A stretch of DNA of 64,000 nucleotides, from positions 496,001-560,000 of the forward strand of contig JAZARR010000172.1 of the NCBI GenBank assembly GCA_037389465.1. The letters are read 5' to 3'. A model generated the notes under the pieces. That model saw only the letters and a program-made list of their open reading frames with translations, did not search any database and was not told the origin of the DNA. This document shows, one piece after another, positions 14,357 through 64,000 of this stretch; position 1 is the first letter of the stretch; each line of letters opens with the position of its first letter. The position numbers were made by a program, and so were the translations under genes. This stretch comes from Baylisascaris procyonis (lineage: Eukaryota > Nematoda > Chromadorea > Rhabditida > Ascarididae).

Positions 14357-15448
14357 TTTTTTAGCTGACTCCACCAGGTGCGATTCATGCCTAAATTGAC
14401 GAGGAGAAATTGCTAACATGGAAGGACTAATATTGCGCTGTAGCATATGTGGACTAGAATATTATTTTCTTTTCAGATTTGCTGCTGAAAATATCTTTCA
14501 GAGACTAGGCGGAATTGCCATCCTCCCGATGCGGCTACGATCTTGAACCAATAACTAAATCTCAGTATTCATGTTTATGCAATTTAATGATAGTGAACCA
14601 ACTATTCCAATACTTACATCTTATTTATTTTATCGCGTTTTCATATTTCTCCAAAAAGAGTGAAGTTGCTTTGAGAAGACGCACATATGACGTGCATAAA
14701 AAAGCATAAACATTTATTGCGAAGACATTTTTATGCGTTCTATTATTGCCTTTTATTGCATGGTTTTCGTTCTCGTATGCTGACTAGCCATTCTACTTCT
14801 TGAGTTATTGGTTTCGATTTACGTTCCTTTATATATTTTTCTGGTTTTGCAAGCTTGAAATCCTTGAAACGGAAAATTCCATTCCCACTGCTAGGAAGAT
14901 TTTGAACAACTCTGAAAGTATATTTTGACTTTTCCAATCTGTGATTTAACAGCGATAAATCATCGAATCAACATATATCTTTTTATTGAATATTAAGTGA
15001 CGCTAGATGCAATAGTTTATAGTTTTCATTGTATTAGCAATTATTGCTAACTCAACGATTAGTAGTTAATATGAGCATATTTATTAGTAACTGATAATAA
15101 TGGAAGTAAACTTATATTATCCTCTTATTATTGTAATTGCTTCAAATCGTTGTTTATATTTTCTCTTCCATGAAAAATCTTCGTACAATCTAAAATGAAT
15201 TCTTTTCAATATGCATATAGGTATGCTGAAGTTAGATTCAGGTATGATTCAGGTCATCTTATATTTCCAAATATATTTCTGTGATATTTATTAAGGTATT
15301 ATTTCATTTGCAGATAGTTATTCTTTTTTTCAGCTCAGTTTTTTTAGTGAAGAATTCTTTAATTTAGAATGCTTCCTCACTTTAGTAGAAACGTCCCGGT
15401 GGATGTTAGGCAATGCGCCATAAAGTATTATTGTTTAGCCTCACAAAT

Positions 15449-15484
<36 letters not shown>

Positions 15485-18400
15485 GCACAAGCACACATTC
15501 ATTCATTGATTTTGTTCACATCGCTTTTATTTTAAACGACATTTGTTCCACAATCCTCTGCCATCATCTCCTCTTGTGTATGTTCATTTTGCTTGATATT
15601 GATGACCCTTTTTAATGAGAATTTTCAACGAATTATTTGCAGTTGAAGTATTTGTTTCTTTTCATCCAATTACAGTGTTATTCAATACAACTACAATTCA
15701 TAGAATCGTTACAGTTAAAATTACAGTGATGCTTTAAATTTCAAGCAAATTATCTCACCTAAAGCCACAGTGGAATATGATCCTTTCCATTCATATACCA
15801 ATTGTGAAGCATTCATATCAGCTCTATTTAAAATATATCAATTGAAATGACTAGAATTGAAGTAAATTTGACTAATTGAATGATTAAGTCAGCGATTACC
15901 TAATGAAGTCTATCAAATATGAAAATTCGCTATGAAAGCCGATTATGAATAAGTGGTCTAACTCAGCGCTAATTAAATATGCAAATGAACCGCTTTCCAA
16001 TAGACGCGAGCAGCGGCAAATATTGCATCAGAGGTTTAGCATGTTTTTCTTTCAGTTCATTCGCTATTAATATGCGTCCAATCACTACTTTGCACGTTCA
16101 AGTTTCTACCGTGCACAACGATGTTGTGTCTGTGCGCATATGCTTATGTCTGTCTGTCCGGAAGTTTTACTCAAAAAATCCTTAAGGCTAGATATACAAA
16201 ATTTAGTGGCTATAATCTATATAATAAGAAAACACCACTTGCTATGTTTTAGCTTAATCTAGCAGCTTCGCAAAGCTTTGCAAATATATAAAAGCAACTA
16301 AAAGTTCTTGATATGAACGGATCTTTGCAACCGATGTGATCACAACGGAGCAACAAATTTCTCATTTCATGGAAGGTTTCTATCGTCTTTAGGTTCGATG
16401 AAATCATGAGTATCTTACTCTTAGATTGTACTTACAAAATATTTCTTCTATTATATCTACGGCTTAATTTTCCGTTATCTTTGAGTGTCCTTCACGCTAC
16501 TGATTATCGCCTTTAATGAGAAGATTTTTTCTGTCACGTATAGCGTGACTCTTTCAGTATGTTTACTATAGTTCCCTACACTTCATCGATTCTCAATTGA
16601 AGCAACATTCCGAATGCATAAATTGCAACATATTACTTAGATGTGGCAAGCGAATAAGATTTGAATAAAATAGTAAGTTTTATTTCGTTTTGCGAGTGGA
16701 AAATTTCCTGAATATCTTAACATCAACTGTCATTTTTATAAAACCACAAATTTCAACTTTATTCTACTTCATAGTCGATCGATGATAAAATTCGATTCGT
16801 TGATGCTAAAATCGTTTCCGAGGATTGTTCATTGATTCATAACGATCGGACTTGAGAAACGTTTACGGCGAAAAGCTTATGGTCGCATAAATTTCTCCAT
16901 AAATTTATAAACTTTTATTTCGACTGTAGCATTTTAAGATTTGATAGATTTATGTAACACACGTTTATTGCAACAATCGTTTTGAAGATATAATCATAGT
17001 GCTCTTTATTTCTTCTGATTCGAACCGAATTAGATAACCGCTTCTTCATAATTGTTTTTTTTTTCGAGTGAATTCTTAAATTTTTCAACATTTTAGCATA
17101 ATTTTGCATAATTATACAAAGAAAAAAATGCATTATCATATTATATTCGTTTCATACTGTGCTAATTGCCAGCGCGTATGCAATAATTTTTACAATATCT
17201 ATATGTCACTAATATATAGACAAATTAAATTCTTTTTTTTTCAAATATTGTATTTCACCATTCCCTTAACATTTCTTCCATTAATTTTTCATTCATTATT
17301 TTCATGCACTTTTGCAATATTGTATCAGTGAAATCTAATACTCAACAACGATATGTTTTAATTATATTCTATGCTATTGACTTCTCGTCCTGTCACGCTC
17401 ATTCCTCCATCTATTTCTCTATTTCTACGCCTATCTCACCATCATACTTCTTATAAATGCTGTTATCGTTTAATAAATACTGTCTACGCAAGTTTACTTA
17501 TTGTCGCTATTTTATATAAGAATGCTTTCGAAGAATAGTTGCAAAGGTGAAAAAATAAAACAAAAATATTAGCAAAAAAACAAAGAGGCGATCATTAATA
17601 TCCTCTAGTTTGATTGTGAAGAAAAAAAGACTAAATAATATAATGCTTTAAAATTTGAAATGACTAATTATATGGAAAGAAGGCAAAATTAAATTTTATG
17701 TACTGGAAATGAAACCGATCAATTTTTTATTCACCGACAGTTTCGATTGCTATCCTTCATTGAATAACGAGTTTATTGCATTATCGCTCTTTAATAGATA
17801 AAGAGGATTTTATTTTCACTACTATTGGCATAAAAGCAGTTTCAAAGAATGTTTCATAAATATTAAGAAGGCTAAAATGTAAAACAACAATCGTTTCGAG
17901 AACTGAAATCAGTTAATCAAACTTGAAATCAATAAATCGATATATTTTTAATGAATAAAAATCGATGAACTGGAATCGAGATCAGTGAACTAGTTATAGA
18001 TCGACATAATTTTTTCTCTCCTTTTATATTTTCCTCCTCCTGTTCTCGCCACTAAAAGTGCCTGCAACCAGTTCTGCATTTCCGGCGCAAACGTATATTC
18101 CTAGCTTAAATCTACAGATCTTTCATTGGAAATCCTTTGCCCTTTTTGCATAAATTTGCATATTATAGTATCAAGAAAGGGATTTTGGGAGCAAAAGGGT
18201 ATAGGCAAAATTAACCAACAATCATTTAGAGAAAACATTTTTTTTTTCTTTCAAATAGAACGAGATGTTTTACCAAGAAAGTTTCTTTGCATTTATTAGG
18301 CAGTAATTGCGCCTCATAAATTATATTGCTGGCTGTAACGCACGCAATTATTGCCTCGGTAACCGCTGTGATGCTTTGTAGCCGAGAGTATGTATAAGCT

Positions 18401-20073
18401 TAATCAACACATTCATCTTTGCCTTTCGAATGTGGGCATCTGGAACCAAATACATATTTAATATAACTGTTGCCTGCATTGCGTTCAACTGAGATACCTA
18501 ATCCATTTTATTTTAGTAAATATTATCTAATGACTTATTTTTTATTTGTTTGTTTTTGTTACCGCTTGATTAGTGGATTGTTATGCTGTAATACTTTCAT
18601 AATCGCGAACGTTTTACACCAGGTTTCGTTGCATTCTTGCGAATTTTTTGTGTATACAGTTACATTTTATTCCACAGTTGCAACCCTATTCTGCACTTAC
18701 AACTTATTTTTTACTTGCAACATATAATCATTGAAAGCATCGACATTAATGCACCAGCATCTAGTGTGATTTTGGGCATCTTTCATTGCTCATATAGAAT
18801 CGATCCTTGTTCGTAAGACAACAGTTTTGCTGCCAGCAGTTTCGTATTTATGATCAACACCCTAAGCGAGTTATTCTACTTACTATTATTTATTGATAAG
18901 CCTCATTAGTGTTGTGCATATAAATGGAATAGGGTAGTTGAATAGCTGACTGCAACAGTCAAAACAGTATTGCATCGTTTGAGACAAAATGATGTAGGTG
19001 TGTGGTGCTTGTTTCTGATAAACTCAACTTTATTCTTGCTTCCTCTTCCGTGATAATCACTGAAAACGCTCAATTTTTGATAAGTTCATCGATAACCTTT
19101 AGTAAGAGTGTTGTTCGTTGAGTATTTCTGCTGTGAAGTTTTCATTCGCCATCAAGCTATAATTGGCTTTTTTAGATGCAGTACACTGTCTCTTGCATAT
19201 CCGCATAGAAAAATATGATGCAATCCTATTAGAAGATTGACCGTATTAGTATGGTGAAGAGAATTTTTGCCGTTCTTTGGTGGTGGGTTTTCTTTTAGGA
19301 GGGGAGGGGGAGGAAGGAATTCTTGGTTAGCGAAACGGAAGCCTGAGAAGAACTTAAAATATCGGCAAAACGCTTAGGTATTACAACCAAAATCTCCTGA
19401 AAAATGTGTGGAATATTTGAAAGAAATGCAGAAGACATGAAGCAGAACATAGTGAATTGGCGATGAGGAGCTGATCCAGGTGTAAAGTTTAAAAAATTTG
19501 GTGATTTTTTTTGTTCTTTCCAACTGCTGTACAATCAATTAAATAAAGAGCTTTCGAAATGGGATTGAAAGCTTATTGTATTTGCAGAATTGTGTTTTTA
19601 ATCCACAAAATTTATAATTTTAGGGTGACTACATCTCATTCTTATATCATAAAACAATCGTTGAACGCCTTCAACTGCTCACTTTGACTTTGAATTATTT
19701 CTGCGCTTAGTGAACTCTAGCGCAAAGTTTAATTAGCGCTTGTTTATATCTATAAGGAATGCATGAGGCTATTCATACGTCATGCACCTGAATGATTGTG
19801 GAACCTATGCTTAATTATTTGCATAATTAAATCATGCCTCTTTTTAATGACATTCTAAGATTAGCTATTTTATTCGTATATATGATTTTTGCTCTTTTTC
19901 CTTGATGATCGCTTTAAAAACGCGATAGATAGAAAATGCGCATAATTGTATTTTTGCTTGTTTGAGAATAAAATTGTTTTTTTTTTCCACTATTTAAATT
20001 CATTGATAATAATATTAACAAATATTAGTCGTATGTTTCGCGTTTGTTTATATTAGCTTTGGTGGGCAGAAAA
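14357..20073. other. No gene seen upstream of the PKD promoter
   Basis: AT-rich, with the CA microsatellite at 15.4 kb and one copy of a TCTGTCTGTC-containing dispersed repeat at about 16.12-16.18 kb. Regulatory elements for the PKD gene could lie at the right end, but I cannot identify any beyond the TATA box. Confidence 0.55.
15445..15497. repeat. (CA)n microsatellite
   Basis: Imperfect CATA/CACA units leading to a run of CA repeats, ending in CGCACAAGCACACA. Confidence 0.9.
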
Positions 20074-20081
20074 TATAAAAG
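20074..20081 (+). promoter_or_regulatory. TATA box of the PKD gene
   Basis: TATAAAAG is an exact TATA consensus, 74 bases upstream of the translation start at 20155. The expected transcription start, about 30 bases downstream, would leave a 5' leader of roughly 50 bases. No 3' splice site is evident between this box and the ATG, so a conventional promoter is more likely here than a trans-spliced leader acceptor. Function is inferred from position and sequence only. Confidence 0.5.
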
Positions 20082-20124
20082 CGACTCGATAAGAGATCAT
20101 AACGTGTGTGATACGTGTATATTG

Positions 20125-20142
20125 ATGTTTCGACTTTTGTGA
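20125..20142 (+). promoter_or_regulatory. Short upstream ORF in the PKD leader
   Basis: ATG at 20125 opens a five-codon reading frame (MFRLL) that stops at TGA 20140-20142, twelve bases before the main ATG and in the same frame. If transcription starts near 20104 the uORF is in the leader and could reduce initiation at 20155. The sequence is seen directly; an effect on translation is inference. Confidence 0.3.
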
Positions 20143-20154
20143 CGCATTGTCGAG

Positions 20155-63390
<43,236 letters not shown>

Positions 63391-64000
63391 GTGAGTCGAT
63401 TGTTTTGTCAACTTCACCTTTAATGCGAACGCTTACCTTGCACTTCATGGCACATTATGATCTCGATGTGTATACCTACCTACCTGTGGCGCATTTGTCC
63501 GTCCACACTCCTACCGCGCATTTCTTAAGGGAGTGCAATAACTAAACTCTGCTGAGTATGGGAGTCGGAATCTTTTCTTTGTAGTCGGAATATTTAATTA
63601 TATTAATTATATGGCCAGTTAAGCAACTTGTAATTTTGCGTCTACAGAGGCCCCAACAAACTCATCTCTATTGTTTCTTGTTTCAAGTAATATCTCGAAT
63701 GTGTTCAAAATGGTCATATAATGATACCATCCTATGATAAATGCAACTTTGTCCCAGCTTAAACTTGAATTTTGAACATTGTTTAATGGTCGGTGCAAAA
63801 GTTACCCGCAGATGGGATCTGAATCCACGACGTTTCACTTTCGATTCGTTGTGCCGGAAGCACTGAACTATTGCGGGCATTTTTACTCGCCGCTGTTTAT
63901 TGCTTGACTCTCATAAATGTTTTCATATGTATATAACCCAGCAGATTGGAATCTATTCTTCGCATGATACCCAATGTTGTTTATTTTTTGAAAATAGTAT
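63391..64000. other. Partial PKD intron with tRNA-like relic
   Basis: Begins at the donor GTGAGT of exon 15. Apart from the tRNA-like segment listed separately, nothing is recognisable. The next PH-domain exon is not reached. Confidence 0.6.
63803..63878 (-). pseudogene. tRNA-like relic or SINE head
   Basis: On the minus strand a 76-base segment begins GCCCGCA and ends TGCGGGT followed by A. This gives a seven-pair acceptor stem (one G-U pair) with a discriminator base. It contains TAGTTCAGTGCTTCCGG, resembling box A and a D arm, and GGATTCAGATCCC, a degenerate box B. The T and anticodon arms fold poorly, so it is more likely a tRNA pseudogene or the head of a tRNA-derived SINE than a functional tRNA. 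Confidence 0.5.

Noticed and set aside
13587..14388. Open frames on both strands with similar peptides (RNAERNISL...RTRHGSSRL)
   Set aside because: The similarity is explained by the inverted arms of the foldback element, so it is not evidence for related proteins.

Overview
The window is AT-rich eukaryotic DNA with long introns, TA/TC/CA microsatellites and small foldback elements. The only gene identified with confidence is a protein kinase D (PKD) on the plus strand. Its paired C1 domains, its linker and its N-terminal extension look most like the nematode DKF-2 type. I therefore read the window as a parasitic-type nematode genome with long introns. That placement rests on protein resemblance only.

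Layout. Positions 1-20,073 contain no gene I can name: microsatellites, a CA repeat, a foldback element at 13.6-14.4 kb, and a few short open stretches at about 2.9 kb and 7.3-7.7 kb. A TATA box at 20,074 precedes the first exon of the PKD gene (ATG at 20,155). The gene then runs to the right edge and beyond it. I place 15 exons: 20155-20219, 27630-27832, 29192-29385, 32535-32749, 32971-33121, 34041-34182, 43596-43727, 44270-44394, 45603-45689, 51474-51560, 52877-52979, 54118-54222, 57105-57182, 60811 (or 60837)-61037 and 63283-63390. Reading phase is consistent across all junctions. The only ambiguous one is the 57 kb to 60.8 kb junction.

In protein order the exons encode a novel-looking basic/serine-rich N-terminal extension (about 225 residues), a ubiquitin-like domain (about 238-325), C1a (336-385), a Ser/Arg linker, C1b (470-519), an acidic linker, and the first strand of the PH domain (from about 659). 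The rest of the PH domain and the kinase domain lie outside the window. Introns reach 9.4 kb. They carry four long TA microsatellites, a 21-bp minisatellite, homopurine/G tracts, hairpins and a tRNA-like relic. In the 9.4-kb intron there are minus-strand open segments, one with a signal peptide, that may be a nested gene.

PKD family members bind diacylglycerol through C1a/C1b and are activated by novel PKCs. Nematode dkf-2 is known to make isoforms that differ at the N-terminus. The exon phases here allow the same behaviour: the first exon can join either the extension exons or, directly and in frame, the ubiquitin-like exon.
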